A DNA stretch of 64,000 nucleotides from Capra hircus (taxonomy: Eukaryota > Chordata > Mammalia > Artiodactyla > Bovidae), in assembly GCF_001704415.2 (NCBI RefSeq), contig NC_030817.1, positions 54,917,550 through 54,981,549 of the forward strand, in the 5' to 3' direction. Of this stretch, positions 1 through 12,189 are shown piece after piece. The number at the start of each line of letters is the position of its first letter. The stretch's first letter is position 1. The notes beneath the pieces were generated by a model. That model was given only the letters and a program-made list of their open reading frames with translations. It was not told where the DNA came from and searched no databases. Made by a program: the position numbers and the translations under genes.

Positions 1-897
1 AATATGTAATACATACCTACTGTGTGTCCAAAGAGACTTTTTACTCCAATTACTAACCCCTCAGCAAATTCTTCAGGGCCTTGAACAGCACCCTGGTCAA
101 AAATTTAAAAAAAGTTTGGTACTTAAAATTTAAATATGTTTAAGACTTTGAATCTAGTATTTCAGAATTTCCATGAAGATACAGAATCGCAAAGATACTT
201 CAGCATTGTGCTGACAGTTTTCACCTTCTAATCCCCAAACTGATGGAACACCTATTGCGTCTGAAGATACTTTTAACCCACATGATCTTAGCAACCCTTT
301 AAGATGCCAACTCTTTAAGATGACAAAAACTGGAGAGGAATAAATCATTGACTTCAGTCAAAATTGGAAATTGGCCTTCCAGGACCAAATGCCATCAGAC
401 TGTTAAAGCGAGCCACACTGACAGCAAGACTAGCAGCCCACACAGTTTGGGCTCTCTTGTTTTCCCATTTATTCTTTTTGCTTTGTCCTTCTGAAACCCT
501 CACCACACTGGGATCCTGCATCCTTTAAATGGAGGAGACCAGGTTAGAGGAAAGCTTGACTATGAAACACAGTCAGCTTTCAATGCCCATTAGTTCTTTA
601 CACGGTGGTGACACAGTTTTGAAATGTTCTCAGTCTACTTAGCACTCTTCCTAACAACTACATTAAATCCTAGAAAATATAGGCATGCTTTATTACCCAG
701 ATACTAGAAGTGCTCAGTTAGTTCTAAAATAATCTTTTGATGTTATCTCTAGTAATTTTTAAAATATATAAAATTGATATACTTGGTATTTGAACATTAT
801 TCAGTTCCAAGATACAATTAAAATATGAATTATCTGTCATAAAAAGTAGAACATCCGTTTTTCTATACTACACTTAAAATAAATAAAAGACCAATAC
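1..897. other. VPS13C intron 3' of exon 36, no recognised feature
   Basis: AT-rich intron sequence. I recognise no exon, RNA gene or repeat family in it. Confidence 0.6.
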
Positions 898-1011
898 CTG
901 GAAGGGTTCATAGAATAAAGCTTCAAAGCCTTCAGATAGACCTCTAATTAATCCAAACGGGTTTCCAAGTACATCTAAGCCCAATACAAGGACATACATC
1001 TGTTTCAAGAA
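898..1011 (-). CDS. VPS13C: VPS13C window exon 36 (114 nt), last exon in window
   Basis: Thirty-eight codons: FLKQMYVLVLGLDVLGN, then VLGLDVLGNPFGLIRGLSEG and ALFYEPFQ. This is the start of the ATG2_C-like region used for membrane and lipid-droplet contact. The remaining C-terminal exons (about 315 residues in human as I remember it) lie beyond position 1. Confidence 0.98.
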
Positions 1012-1184
1012 CTACAGGAAAATAAATAAATAAATGAATGAATGAAGTTCTTTGCAACCATTGTAAGAAAATACATCATGAACTAATGTGGAAAAAGTGG
1101 GATACTGACTAAATTAGGTTGTTAAAGGAAAACTCTGCAGTGACGTTTTACTATGTTCCAGGCACTATGCTCCTACTTTTCATG

Positions 1185-1350
1185 GGACTTTCAAATGGGA
1201 TAGAACTCAGGTTTGAGGCAAAGTCAGCCTTTTGTCAGTTACATAACCTTGGACAAGTCGCGTAGTCTCTATAGGCCCTGTTCTTCTCATCTGTAAACTG
1301 GGAGGTCTATTATACTGACCTTGCATGGCTGAGTATGCATATTAAATGGA
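1185..1350 (+). repeat. MIR SINE
   Basis: Contains the MIR core pattern: ataaccttggacaagtc, then ctgttcttctcatctgtaaa and a decayed tail ending in ttaaatgg. An ancient mammalian SINE. Confidence 0.8.
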
Positions 1351-1513
1351 TATATATTTATCGCTATGAACTAAATGGGTTGATAACCAAAACAAAAAGA
1401 CAAATGAAAAAATATCCTTATTTGAACATGTAAAAATCAAGTTTAAACACCGTAAGAGAAAAGACCTTTCAGCAGAGGAAGGCAAGAGCAATGTCACCAC
1501 AGCAATGGTACTC

Positions 1514-1735
1514 GTGCGTGTGTGCTCAGTTGCTTAAGTCCTGTCCGCTTCTTTGCAACCCCATGGACTGTAGCCCGCCAGGTTCCTCTGCCCATGGAAT
1601 TTTCAAGGCAAGAATATTGGAGTGAGTTGCCATGCCCTCCTCCAGGGAATCTTCCCAACTCGGGGATAGAACCTGCGTCTCTTGTATCTATGCATTGGCA
1701 GGTATGTTCCTTACCACTACGCCACCTGGGAAGCC
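1514..1735 (-). mobile_element. Bov-tA SINE, antisense
   Basis: Reads the reverse complement of the ruminant tRNA-Glu-derived SINE: gctcagttgc, ccatggactgtagcccgcca and ccacctgggaagccc. An imperfect target-site duplication, caatggtactc at 1503-1513 and caatggcactc at 1736-1746, brackets it (10 of 11 bases match). Confidence 0.9.
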
Positions 1736-2169
1736 CAATGGCACTCTGGTGCCCCCCAAACAGCTACTGTGTCTCTGTGCACAGACTTCAAACCATGGAG
1801 TAACAGGCATCAGTAAGAGGAACTTGGTTTCCTCGCAATTCTACTACACTATGCTTAGAAACTAGTCACCGAAGGAATAAAATGTAATGACCCTTAAATC
1901 ACTATTCTTTCTCAAAGTGGTAAATGTATAATTGCAAAAGGCAAACACACTAAAGCAAACTTTTTAAAAGGTTTATATAGTTGGCGGGGCGGGAAGGGGG
2001 TGGAATTAAAGAAACGGAAGTTAATCATTCCAGAAAACTACTAAGTAATGAGATTGTGAACTGCACTAAGTTAGGTAAATGTCACCCACTACAGTCACAC
2101 AGAAATGCTTTGCTTTTATATTATGAAGTATCTTCCGTATGAGCTACTATTAATACGACAGGAAGTTAC

Positions 2170-2251
2170 CTGTTCACTGTAATGTCTAACAACACTCCAC
2201 ATGAGCTGATCTCTGTTGTAAAACTGATACCGAATTTCATAATAAGCAAGT
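2170..2251 (-). CDS. VPS13C: VPS13C window exon 35 (82 nt)
   Basis: Completes a Lys codon and reads LAYYEIRYQFYNRDQLMWS, VVRHYSEQ. Phase 0 on exit. Acceptor tcccag, donor gtaact. Confidence 0.97.
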
Positions 2252-2454
2252 CTGGGAGGAGAAAGAGTCAAAAGTACTAAGATTATTTTTTGGAAAAAAA
2301 AAAAAGACTTAAAATTTCAGTGATAATCATTTCTAAGTCACAATTAGGTTTGTACATGTAATTTGAGACATTAAATATTAGGATGCCAAAACTATGATAA
2401 AAATAGTACATTGTCATGCAAATCTTTCATAAACACATACAGAGTAAAAAGCTG

Positions 2455-3360
2455 ACCATAATCCCACTACACAGTGAATTTTTTTCTTAAACTTTTTCTT
2501 TTCCTCGTTTTCCACTTCAAATTCTTTCTTTTCTATGCAACTTAAAAATATTAAAACACTCTGTATGCATTTTTATACTCAACAATTTGGATAAATATTC
2601 TTTTAGGTTTTCAAATTTTGATATAACCATTTTTAATAACATAGCATTCCATCATGTGGATCAGTCAAACAATTCTTTCACGATCAGATATTTCCAAATT
2701 TTAACATAATAATCAGAGTTGCCATGTGTATTCTGAATACACCTTTGGTTGCATTTCAAGATTATTTTCTGACTGAATTCCTACCCAAAATAATTACTGA
2801 GTGAAAGCCTACAAAAACATTTAAGACTCTTGATATATACCCCTTTCCACTTGTACATATGATTTAAAAAAAAAAAATGTCCATTTCTTAGATGCACTTC
2901 TCTCTAGTACTAGGATTTCTCATATTTTGAAATCTTTGATAATTTGCTTTAATTTGCATATATTCTTTGATAAACAATAAAACTAAACATTTCTAATATC
3001 TATTAGCCACTGTATCTTCCCTTTTATGAATTAGTTCACGTTGTTCTCTAGTACCTATGGCATTTGAATTTTTAGGTTAAAAATTAAATTATTAATCTTT
3101 TGCTATACTTGTCATATCATCCCAGTTCTTTGTTTTTTTAATTATTTTCATTGATTTTGTTCTAAGAGTCTAATTTTTATGTAGTCAAATTAATTTTTAT
3201 TTTTCCATCAGGATTTTTTCCATTGCTTTTAAACATAGGAAGGTTTCCTTTTATTTAGAGATTTGATAGCAATTAACTTCTATTTTTCCTTAGTCTTTTT
3301 CTTTCCATTTGAACTTAATATTTAAGCCTTTGATTCCTATAAAATTTGATAGTATCCAAG
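2455..3360 (-). repeat. Ancient LINE (L1M/HAL1-like) fragment
   Basis: AT-rich sequence carrying degraded antisense LINE phrases, such as a tttaatttgcatat...tttgat block followed by a tctattagccactg block. Family assignment is tentative. Confidence 0.45.
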
Positions 3361-3830
3361 GTAAAAATAGTATTAATGAATTTTTTTCTCTAATACCACT
3401 GTTGAATATCAATTCAATAAATATTCATTGAATTTATATGTATCTGGCACACACAAATATTCTTATATGAAAGGTAGCAAGGAGCTATTATCTATACTTT
3501 GCCACAAATTATACTGAAATCTAATCCTACTGCTATCTATTTTTAAATATAATTTCACTTAAAACATGGTCCATTTATAACATACTACTAAAATAATTCA
3601 ATGTTTATACTATATTCATATATTATCTAGATGCTGATAACTGAAAAAAATATTAGACTCTTTACCTTGTCTTTATGAGTCCAAACTAGAATGGGTCCAA
3701 ACTATTAAAAGTGTAAGTAGTAAGAATTACCACTTTTCTAAGGTAACTTCTAGCACAAATGAAAAGAATGAATATCCAGAAATAGCATCCTGGTATAAAA
3801 ACCTCCTAACACACTTAAACGAACTCTTAC

Positions 3831-3970
3831 TTGAATATAAGGTCATCCACATCAGTCAGAGTAGCACCGATGCTTTTCAATAGCAGGTTGACAGAATGAA
3901 TTGGAATCAATTCCTGTTTCTCTTGGTTTGATTCCTCACCACCAGAACCCAAAGACAAGCTCAAGTGCAA
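3831..3970 (-). CDS. VPS13C: VPS13C window exon 34 (140 nt)
   Basis: Reads LHLSLSLGSGGEESNQEKQE, then VNLLLKSIGATLTDVDDLIF, and ends in phase 2 (AA before gtaaga). The LLLKSIGATLTDV motif is the hallmark of the VPS13_C domain. Confidence 0.99.
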
Positions 3971-3999
3971 CTAAAAGGAAAATAATGTTCAATAAATGA

Positions 4000-4880
4000 A
4001 AACTAAAAACAAAAATATTTACATACATGGACACCACATTGTCCAGACACAAACAAATGTACCTTTCAATTAGAATCCTAAAGAAACTATTATTTGTTAT
4101 TCAATATATTACACAGAAGAGTTCTGATCCTCATATTTACTTTCTAATAAAATACAAATCAATTTGTCCCCAAAACTGAACCATAATTTTATTCAAACTT
4201 TATAAATAACATTGTGTTTATATGGAGGAAACCAAAAAAACACTTTGCAAAAACAGCATAATCATTTTAAGAGGAAAAAAATGTCAACTGGCCTACCAGC
4301 AGTCTAACTCAAAATAATGGATAATCATTTCTACAAGATAAATAACTTTTAGTAACAATTAAGAATAACTGCAGTATAATTACACGAGGACAAGTAACAA
4401 CAGCATGACAATTATGGCAACACTTTAGCAAGTTCCAAACAAATGGTTAAAAGAATAATAAGGTTTTCAGCTTCCACAACCCCTTCAACTCAGGACTTAA
4501 CCATGAGATTTTCACATTCCCATTTAGCTTCTGCTTCGTGCTGCACTAACATTAGTGAGACAGTGCCAGAAGATACAGGCAGAGGTAATTCAATGTGTGT
4601 TAAGTAAAGCAGATAACTCTGCCTTCTCATTCTGCCAGTTCTCTAGGCATTCTCCCTCAATAGAGAGCTCAATAGAGGGGACTTATGGAAAAGCCAGGAA
4701 AGCCTGGCTGTTATTTTTTCTCTCATGTGGACTTTTGTCCATCTGCAGACTTAGAGAGGGCTGGGATCCATGAAAGGCAATCTTAGGTGAAAAGAGATCC
4801 AGCCTTTTCCTACAGAGAAGAAATGAACACGACAGTCATGATTTTAGTTATTCAACATTATGGAACAAGTCCCAGTGCGC
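4000..4880. other. Intron sequence, nothing recognised
   Basis: Part of the intron between exons 33 and 34. No repeat family or gene recognised. Confidence 0.5.
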
Positions 4881-4885
4881 CTAAA

Positions 4886-5076
4886 AACGTTGTTATTTAG
4901 TCGCTCAGCAAGTCCAACTCTGTGACTGAACGGACTGTAACCTGCCTCAGCCCATGGGATTCCCCAGGCAAGAATACTGGAGTGGGTTGCCATTTGCTTC
5001 TCCAGGGGACCTTCCTGACACAGGGATTGAATCCGTGTCTCCTGCTTGGCAGGAGGATTTTTACCACTGAGTCACA
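4886..5076 (-). mobile_element. Bov-tA SINE, antisense
   Basis: Begins gttgttatttagtcgctcag, contains caggcaagaatactggagtg, and ends ttaccactgagtcac, the reverse complement of the Bov-tA body and its tRNA-like head. Moderately diverged. Confidence 0.88.
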
Positions 5077-6096
5077 ATATGTATAGGTAAATTATAAACC
5101 TGTAATACCCCATGGAGATTATAAACCCCATGAAGTCATTTTATATCTTCAACAGCAACTTTAATAGCAGGTCTTCAGTTAATAATTTGTTGAAGGTATT
5201 GTCCAATCTCATAAAGAACTGATTTTCATTTAATAATGAAAAAGAAATTGTGTATAACTCATCACATAAAACAATATCAATTTTGAACCTAACACTATCA
5301 ATATATTTGATATCACCAAACTAATATATCAACTTAAAATTAATTAATTAATTAAATAATTAAAATAATAATTTCATTTTATAAATCCATTCCCTCAGCT
5401 GAATGGACTGGTGAATGAAGCTGACAATATTGTGCTGTTAACAGTTTTTGAGAATGTAAAGGATCATCAATATTTTTAAAGAGTTACTTAATTGTAAATC
5501 TGGCCCATTACACAGGTTTAGAGCTTTATGGCTGATAGCATTTGTGGATTCTCTAAGCAGTCACCTTTTCCTAGAAAAGCTAAAAAGAATAACAAAAGGA
5601 GACAAGGAAATGGGTTCATAAAGGACAAAATCAGGCAAGTGAAAGGTATTCAATTTTCCACTCCCCTAGTTACAATCAAATTTTGGAAGGGTGAAAAATA
5701 CCACATCAACAGTGTAACAGCAACTTCAGCGTTTTCACATTCTGGTTAGGACACCCATTATAGCTTTCTATTCAGACAGTGAGGAGTTACAAAGCGCAAC
5801 CACAACATTAAATGTTGGTGAGCACTTCTTTGCTTAATTAAGAAATGCTTTTGTCAGCTTCTTCCTTGAAGAAAGGGGTTATTAATTCAAGACTAGAGAT
5901 CATGCTCTGGTGGTTTCTCTGTGGGAATTGTGGCTGTACATATGTTACAGAGAACTGTCTTAATTATTTCAATTAATCAAAGAAAATTCCCCTCCAAATA
6001 TTAGATATAACAAATTAAAACTCACATTTGTATACATAGCCTTTAAAAGTTCTACAATACTTCTGTCAAATTTTCAAAGTAATAATTACAACAAAC

Positions 6097-6210
6097 CTTT
6101 ATAGGAGAAATATGGAAATGTTCAAAGAAACTAAGAATGGATGTATCAGTCACTGAGGTCCCCACTAATTCTGTGTTTATAGCATCAGAGTCTTCCCGGA
6201 TTAACTCTGT
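6097..6210 (-). CDS. VPS13C: VPS13C window exon 33 (114 nt)
   Basis: Begins with a variable acidic stretch (TELIREDSDAINTELVGTS) and ends ILSFFEHFHISPIK, the conserved YEYFHISPIKLHLS entry into the VPS13_C region. The donor gtttgt is weak. Phase 0 at both ends. Confidence 0.96.
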
Positions 6211-6315
6211 CTGAAAAAAATTAATCAAGATTTTCTATTTTAATTTTTTTCTACAACAATTATTGAAAAGAATGGTTGATCTTTCATAATATTCCCAAGA
6301 AATAAAAATTATTAC

Positions 6316-6427
6316 CCATTTTCTTTCAGCTTCAGGGTCAGTTGTTGGGGTAAACAGCACAGTAATAGCTCCTAGAAATCCCTGATCAACTTTTAAGGCC
6401 ATTTCCTGAATGAGAACCATAAAATAC
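6316..6427 (-). CDS. VPS13C: VPS13C window exon 32 (112 nt)
   Basis: Reads YFMVLIQEMALKVDQGFLGA, LFTPTTDPEAERKW, ending phase 0. YFKVLIQEMDLRLDLGFI is the VPS13A counterpart. Confidence 0.98.
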
Positions 6428-7052
6428 CTAAGGGAAAAAAAAATTTTTTTTAATAGAAAAAGCTTTCTTAAGGATGAAAAAGGCGTTTTATCAAACCTTG
6501 TAATTTTCCATATTAAAACTTTGATTTTGCCCAAAAACCACAGCAAGATCTTGTTTCATGATCTCTAAAACAAGGGTTATGTTAGCAAGATCGAAGTTTA
6601 TTTAGACTGAGATCTTTTTTTTTAATTAAAGTAAAAGTTTCACTAGGGGTAATACTGCTATATTAACACTTAGCATTTAAAGTTCCAAATGCTCTATTTA
6701 CCATGTTATGGAAGATATAAGAACAATGATGATATAGCATATATTATCTGATTTTTAAAGTCCACAGGAATTAAAGAACATAGCTCTCAAACACATCATT
6801 TATATTTCACTATTTTATATTCTAATGGAAGTTACAAAGGGGAGAAGTGGTTGAAGGAATTTTACACTTTAAAATATATAGAGGCTATTATTAAAATAAG
6901 TTTCAACATATAAAATCACTTGACCATAAAGTAGATTGATACGTTCAGGTGGAAATAATTTTCATACAAAAGTCACTTCCAAAACATAATGTATTTTCAA
7001 AGTAGATTCTCATTTTAAATTCCTTTAGATGAACAAGGGTATCTTTACTTAC

Positions 7053-7122
7053 TTGAACTGTAAGACTTTACTGTACTCATTAAATCTTGTGATGACACTC
7101 ACATCAATGAAAGGTTTGGGCT
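7053..7122 (-). CDS. VPS13C: VPS13C window exon 31 (70 nt)
   Basis: Completes a Glu codon and reads EPKPFIDVSVITRFNEYSK, VLQFK. The smallest exon here. It ends ...TTCAA before gtaagt, so the last exon base is A, compensated by a strong donor. Confidence 0.96.
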
Positions 7123-7233
7123 CTAAAAGGAAGAAAGAAAACAGGAAAAAGGCAATCAAGCTTTCTAGTAGGTCAAAATGATATCTATTCAACTTTTATG
7201 TATAGAGTATATCTCAACGTAAATTTTTCTTAC

Positions 7234-7315
7234 CTGAATCCAAAGCAATAGATTTCGGAGGGGCCACAGGATGAAATACAACAGGGAACACTGTACCTGG
7301 TAACTGACTATCAAC
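7234..7315 (-). CDS. VPS13C: VPS13C window exon 30 (82 nt)
   Basis: Reads VDSQLPGTVFPVVFHPV and APPKSIALDS, ending phase 1. QIPGAxFPVVFxPVxPPKS is highly conserved in the family. Canonical gtaaga donor. Confidence 0.97.
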
Positions 7316-7985
7316 CTAAAGAAAAGAAAACTGATTCAGCCGTACTTAATTTAAACTTTTGTTTCAGAGGTGTATTACAGAAGAAGCCACTAATTACATC
7401 ATAAATTATATCTGTATTTGTATGTGCTGCTATTAAAAGTTTTTCTTTAAATCTAAATTTCTTATATATCTCACCAAGGGCAAGTTTCCACATACAGGAA
7501 TAGATCAACATTCTCATAATTGCACTAGAACTGTGGAGCATGAACACCATTGATGGAAATATTTGTATCAATGGATCATATAAGATTTCAACTATCTATA
7601 ATTTAAAGAAAAATGTAAGTGAAGACTGCGTATGAAATTACAGGTTAGGTATTAAGAGAAAGAGAACGAAAATGTCCTAAAAAGTAGTAATCCGTAGTTA
7701 AAAACAAGAGATGGTGGGAGGCAGGAAGGGAGAAAGCAAACAGCCTCCAATAAAGCCCTAATCATTCCCATATAGAAGAATAAAAGAAAATCTTAATTTG
7801 GGATTCGATGACAAAGTCAAAGAAATATTAAAAATAACAATTTGCGTAAGAAAACATATGGCCAAATTAAATTCTCAATGGTCATTTAGCCTTGGATAAT
7901 TAGTATGGTGAATCTACAGGATATGTGGAAGAAGGAGAATAACTTATAACAAAAAGAAAGATATCAGTTTTGATGTATGATTTTT

Positions 7986-10430
7986 GTATTGTTCAGTTGC
8001 TAAGTTACGTCCAACTCTTTTCGATGCCATAGACTGTAGCATACCAGACTTCCCTGACCTTCACCATCTCCCAGAGCTTCCTCAAACTCATGCCCATCAA
8101 GGCAGTGATGCCATCCAACCATCTCGTCCTCTGTCGTCCCCTTCTCTCCTGTCTTCAATCTTTCCCAGTATCAGGGTCTTTTCCAATGAGTCAGCTCTTT
8201 GCATCAGGTGGCCAAAGTACTGGAGCTTCAGCTTCAGCATCAGTCCTTCCAATGAATATTCAGGGTTGATTTCCTTTAGGATTGACTGGTTTGATCTCCT
8301 TGCAGTCTCTCAGGAGTCTTCTCCAACACCACAGTTCAGTACCATCAGTTCTTCAGCGCTCAGCTTCCTTTATAGTCCAGCCGTCACATGCATACATGAC
8401 TACTGGAAAAACCATAGCTTTGACTATATGGACCTTTGTCAGTAAAGTAATGTCTCTGGTTTTTAATATGCTGTCTCAGTTTGTCATAGATTTTCTTCCA
8501 AGGAGCAAGCGTCTTTTAATTTCAGGGCTGTTGTCACCATCTACAGTGATTTTGGAGCCCAAGAAAATAAAGGCTGTTACTGTTTCGATTGTTTCTCCAT
8601 CTATTTGCCATGAAGTGATGAGACCAGATGCCGTGATGTCAGTTTCCTGAATGCTGACTTTTAAGCCAGCTTTTATACTCTCCTCTTTCACCTTCATCAA
8701 GAGGCTCCTTAGTTTCTCTTTGCTTTCTGCCCTAAGGGTTGTGCCATCTGCATATCTGAGGTTATTGATATTTTTCCCGGCAATCTGGATACTTCACATG
8801 ACATACTCTGCATATAACTTAAATAAGCAGGGTGACAATATATAGCCTTGACATACTCCTTTCCCAATTTGGAACCAGTCCATTGTACCATGTCTGGTTC
8901 TAACTGTTGCTTCTTGACCTGCATACAGATTTCTTAGGAGGCAGGTCAGGTGGTCTGGTATTCCTATCTTTCAGAATTTTCCACATTTTGTTGTTATCCA
9001 CACAGTCAAAGGCTTTGGCATAGTCAATAAAGCAGATGTTTTTCTAGAATTCTCTTGCTTTTTCCATGATCCAACGGATGTTGGCAATTTAATCTCTGGT
9101 TCCTCTGACTTTTCTAAATCCAGCTTGAACATCTGGGAGTTCTGGGTTCATGTACTGTTGAAGCCTGGCTTGGAGAATTCTGAGCATTACTCTGCTAGCA
9201 TGTGAAATTAGTGCGATTGTGCGGTAGTTTGAGCATTCTTTGGCATTTCCCTTCTTTGGGATTGGAATGAAACTGACCTTTTCCAGTCCTGTGGCCACTG
9301 CTGAATTTTCCCAATTTGCTGGCATATTGACTGCAGCACTTTCACAGCATCATCTTTCAGGACTTGAAACAGCTCAACTGGAATTCCATCACCTCCACTA
9401 GCTTTGTTCGTAGTGATGCTCCCTAAGACCCAGTTGACTTTGGAATCCAGGATGTCTGGCTCTAGGTGAGTGATCACATCATCATGGTTTTCTGGGTCAT
9501 GGAGATCTTTTTTGTATAGTTCTGTGTATTCTTGTATTCCACCTTTTCTTAATATCTTCTGCTTCTGTTAGGTCCATACCATTTCTGTCCTTTACTGTGA
9601 CCATCTTTGCATGAAATGTTCCCTTCAGTTCAGTTCAGTTCAGTGCTCAGTCCTGTCCAATTCTTTGCAACTCCATGGACTGCATGCAAGCCAAGCCTCC
9701 CTATCTATCACCAACTCCCGGAGCTTACTCAAATTCATGTCCATTCAGTCAGTGATGCCATCCAACCATCTCATCCTCTGTCGTCCCCTTCTCCTCCCAC
9801 CTCCAATCTTTCCCAGCATCAGGGTCTTTTCAAATTAGTCAGTTCTTCGCATCAGGTGGCCAAAGTATTGGAGTTTCAGTTTCAGCATCATTCCTTCCAA
9901 TGAATATTCAGGATTGATTTCCTTTATGATGGACGGGTTTGATCTCCTTTCAGTCCAAGGGACTCTCAAGAGTCTTCTCCAACACCACAGTTCAAAAGCA
10001 TCAATTCTTCGGTGCTCAGCTTTGTTTATAGTCCAACTCTCACATCCATACATGACTACTGGAAAAACCATAGCTTTGACTAGATGGATCTTTGTTCCCT
10101 TGTTATCTCTAACCTTCTTGAAGAGATCTCTAGTCTTTTCCATTCTGCTGTTTTCCTCTGTATTTTCGCATTGCTCATTTAGGAAAGCTTTCTTATCTCT
10201 CCTTGCCATTCTTTGGAATTCTACATTTAGCTGGGTATATCTTTCCTTTTCTCCTTTGCCTTTCACTTCTCTTCTCAGCTATTTGTAAGGGCTTCTCAGA
10301 CAACCATTTGGCCTTCTTGCATTTCTTTTTCTTGGGGATGGTTTTGATCACCACCTCCTGTACAATGTTATGAACCTCCATCCATCATTCTTCAGGCACT
10401 CTGTCTATCAAATCTAATCCCTTGACAGAA
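7986..10430 (-). mobile_element. BovB (RTE) LINE, 5'-truncated, with a second BovB nested in it
   Basis: On the minus strand the outer copy encodes broken BovB ORF fragments. From 5' to 3': VVIKTIPKKKKCKKAKWLS near 10.3 kb, RRDKKAFLNEQC near 10.2 kb, then after the nested insertion SITTNKASGGDGIPVELF near 9.4 kb, QARLQQYMNPELPDVQAGF near 9.15 kb, and the 3' end near 8.0 kb. Stops and frameshifts throughout mean it is dead. It lies in the intron between exons 29 and 30, its 5' end about 65 bp from the exon 29 donor. Confidence 0.93.
9626..10092 (-). mobile_element. Nested 5'-truncated BovB 3' end inside the outer BovB
   Basis: Carries only the last part of BovB (KIHLVKAMVFPVVMYGC onward) and ends in the BovB-type cagtt repeat tail at 9626-9644. 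The 9-bp duplication tgttccctt (9617-9625 and 10093-10101) flanks it. The outer element's sequence resumes exactly across it, as the unbroken copy at 25880-25905 confirms. Confidence 0.93.
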
Positions 10431-10497
10431 CCTTGTGAAAAAAAAAAAAATTCAGACGCAAGATTCCAAAACTGATTGAATAGGATGACAATGTTAC

Positions 10498-10638
10498 CTG
10501 AAGCCAATACAATCTGGCCCTTAAACTTCTTTGGTGAGGGGACTGCTTGTATTCAACTTGAATTCCTGATAAAAAATGTCGCCTTATAGAGCACCGAGAA
10601 GGGAGGCGCATTTCCATTGGGTCCTTGCCAAAATTCAC
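10498..10638 (-). CDS. VPS13C: VPS13C window exon 29 (141 nt)
   Basis: Forty-seven codons: VNFGKDPMEMRLPSRCS, FLSGIQVEYKQSPHQRSLRA, RLYWLQ. Phase 0 at both ends. The SLRARLYWLQVDNQLPG linkage continues into exon 30. An older BovB starts about 65 bp beyond the donor. Confidence 0.98.
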
Positions 10639-10899
10639 CTGGGAAAAAAGCAGATGTGCTTGTGATGAACTGGTATTAGCAGTGGAGACCATTTTAAATA
10701 TCCACTCACTCACAAACTGAAAAAGAAAAATACTCATTTCTAGGTCTAATCAAAAGATCTACCTTAAGATGATCTACAGCTGAGATGTTGGAAGCAGAAT
10801 CATTACATAACTAAGGTTATATGGAAAATATATTTTCAGTGATATAAACTGTACTTAAAGAACATAAGCCATGCTTTTTATTTTTTTAAAACCTCAATG

Positions 10900-11027
10900 A
10901 GTGAGTGTGTGATAGTCACTCAGTTGAATACAACTCTTTGCAACCCCATGGACTGTAGCCTGCCAGGCTCTGTCCATGGAATTCTCCAGGCAGGAATACT
11001 GGAGTGGGTTACCATTTCCTTCTCCAA
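10900..11027 (-). mobile_element. BovA-type SINE monomer, antisense
   Basis: Reads tagtcactcagttgaataca, ccccatggactgtagcctgc, ggaatactggagtgggttac and ends at ccttctcc, the BovA unit without the tRNA-like head. Confidence 0.88.
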
Positions 11028-11780
11028 AAAACCTCAACAGTAATGAATAACTCCAGATAACACTTATGCTCCAACAAAGCTGAACAGTGAATAGTCCATA
11101 GCTTACTCATGTCTGACACTCACTGAATGGTGCTCTTTCGTTTTAGCATGACCAGCATTCGTAAGGGTGAGGGTGGGGGTGGGAAGCAGGCATGGTGACA
11201 GTGCAAACGCCACCATCAGAGACAGAGAGGAGCCCACACCGCACGGCTGCAACTTCGGTCAGGCTTCTGGGCTCTTCCCGAAGCAAAAGTGACTTTCAGT
11301 TTTAATAACGTAGGGCCCTGTGTAGAGCACATGTTTATTTGTGGACCTCTACTCATGTCCTAAAATAATTTACATTTAATGAATTTAATTGGGCAAGTTT
11401 TTTATAGGGTTTTCATCACTGAGATACACAATTCTGCACAGCCTACAGCAATATATTGATATCATTCAGAATAGAAGTTTCAATAAGTAATGTTGATTTC
11501 TCCATAATTTTCCTAAAAACAAGTTACATGAAACTATCTGCTTTGCAAATAGAGAAAATTATAAAAATGCAGATAAGAAACATGTTTAAATAATGTTTTA
11601 CAGTATATGATGAACAGTATATTTTAATTTAAAATGTGCTAATAAATTTTCTTAGTCATACTAATGCTACTAACAAATTAGTTTCTGCATACATGTATTT
11701 ACTTGGATAGCAAAATTTTATTTACTACCACAACTGGCAACATAATACATAAATAAGGAAAAAAAACAAATTTGTTATAC

Positions 11781-11922
11781 CTCAAAATTATCATCTAGTT
11801 TAATCCAGCCAAAGTCTCTTGATTCTAGATATTTCTTATAGGACTTTTCCAATAAAATTATTTGCTTTTGACTAAATGGCTTCCACTTCTGTTTTGGTTT
11901 CATCTCCCAAACAACACCAGAA
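11781..11922 (-). CDS. VPS13C: VPS13C window exon 28 (142 nt)
   Basis: Reads SGVVWEMKPKQKWKPFS, a basic stretch QIILLEKSYKKYLESRDFGW, and IKLDDNFE, ending phase 0. VVWE-KPK-KWKP is a VPS13 signature. Confidence 0.97.
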
Positions 11923-12189
11923 CTAAAATAATTCACAAAGAAAATTAATTAAATTAAATGCATAATTTAGGTTGTGGAATTTTCATTCAACTCCAAATTG
12001 TCACAACTGTCAACTCCTATGAAAAATCACATTTATGCAAGAGATTTTAAACACCAAAATATACCTACGTTTTATATAAAAGTGCATAAGGAAAAGAGGC
12101 AGGGGATATGTTTTAGTATCACACACTGACATCAATGAACTAAGGAACTGGCAAAATTTTCTCATATGGGGATATTTTAGGCAAAAACC

